A DNA stretch of 34,731 bases from the NCBI GenBank assembly GCA_017656335.1, contig JACDOA010000012.1, forward strand, positions 1 to 34,731, given 5' to 3'. This stretch comes from Thermosipho sp. (in: thermotogales) (lineage in GTDB: Bacteria; Thermotogota; Thermotogae; Thermotogales; Fervidobacteriaceae). Each line of letters begins with the position of its first letter. Within the stretch, counting starts at the first letter, position 1. Positions 34,727-34,731 of this stretch are shown in pieces. The notes beneath the pieces are model-generated. The model worked only from the letters and a program-made list of their open reading frames with translations, was not told the origin of the DNA and ran no database searches. A program made the translations under genes and the position numbers.

Positions 34727-34731
34727 GTTTT

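Overview
The window is very AT-rich bacterial chromosome, judged by eye. Several proteins closely match, from memory, structurally characterised Thermotoga maritima proteins: the TM1112-like cupin, the TM0487-like DUF59 protein, the TM1560-like cyclodeaminase and the TM0864-type RNase Z. With the low GC this points to the Thermotogae, most likely Thermosipho or a near relative such as Marinitoga. The genus call is inference; no database search was run. Nearly all of it is compact core genome with tightly packed operons, frequent 1-17 nt gene overlaps and common TTG/GTG starts. There is no CRISPR array, recognisable insertion sequence, prophage or rRNA. Only the first ~205 bases lack an assignable gene, and no gene-free stretch exceeds 300 bases.

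Layout. (1) Minus-strand block 13.86->0.24 kb: nadE, nfo, an active and a degenerate patatin-like lipase, an LptA/OstA-like periplasmic protein, miaA, dnaX, pilT, prfA, upp, rho, an ArsB/NhaD-type transporter, a LolA-like protein, a YqeG HAD phosphatase and tRNA-Ser(UGA) with its terminator. (2) A 29-bp palindrome made of two mirrored extended -10 promoters separates nadE from the divergent plus block 13.93-18.5 kb: a winged-helix/Rossmann regulator, an orphan MbhE/MbhF-like membrane protein, lgt, apgM and a comEC lacking its nuclease-like domain. (3) Minus block 20.58->18.4 kb: promoter, tRNA-Ser(GGA), hairpin, rimP, nusA and fur; the 3' end of fur overlaps comEC by 97 nt. (4) Plus block 20.6-33.4 kb: DUF368 lipid-carrier transporter, cupin, cyclodeaminase, tgt, outer-membrane beta-barrel, pyrR, glmM, DUF59, prmC, rplI, RNase Z, metallophosphoesterase, DHH-CBS-CCA-adding enzyme and a TolB-like propeller. 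(5) A minus-strand gene with a Regnase/NYN-like nuclease domain. (6) A tRNA-Glu/Val/Phe cluster at the right end.

How it fits together. Three themes recur. The first is tRNA and translation: five tRNAs all with encoded CCA, miaA, tgt, RNase Z, CCA-adding enzyme, RF1 and its methylase PrmC, L9 and RimP. The second is transcription termination: Rho and NusA, with a tRNA upstream of rimP-nusA as in the E. coli metY-nusA operon. The third is the cell envelope or toga: LptA-like, LolA-like, Lgt, GlmM, a DUF368 carrier transporter, a beta-barrel and a TolB-like protein. PilT and ComEC suggest type IV pili and DNA uptake. The most interesting unexplained items are the regulator/palindrome pair next to nadE, the patatin pseudo-enzyme pair, the Regnase-like gene, a near-leaderless tRNA-Ser, a hairpin burying the ribosome binding site of the ArsB-type transporter, and a possible AUA start in the LolA-like gene.
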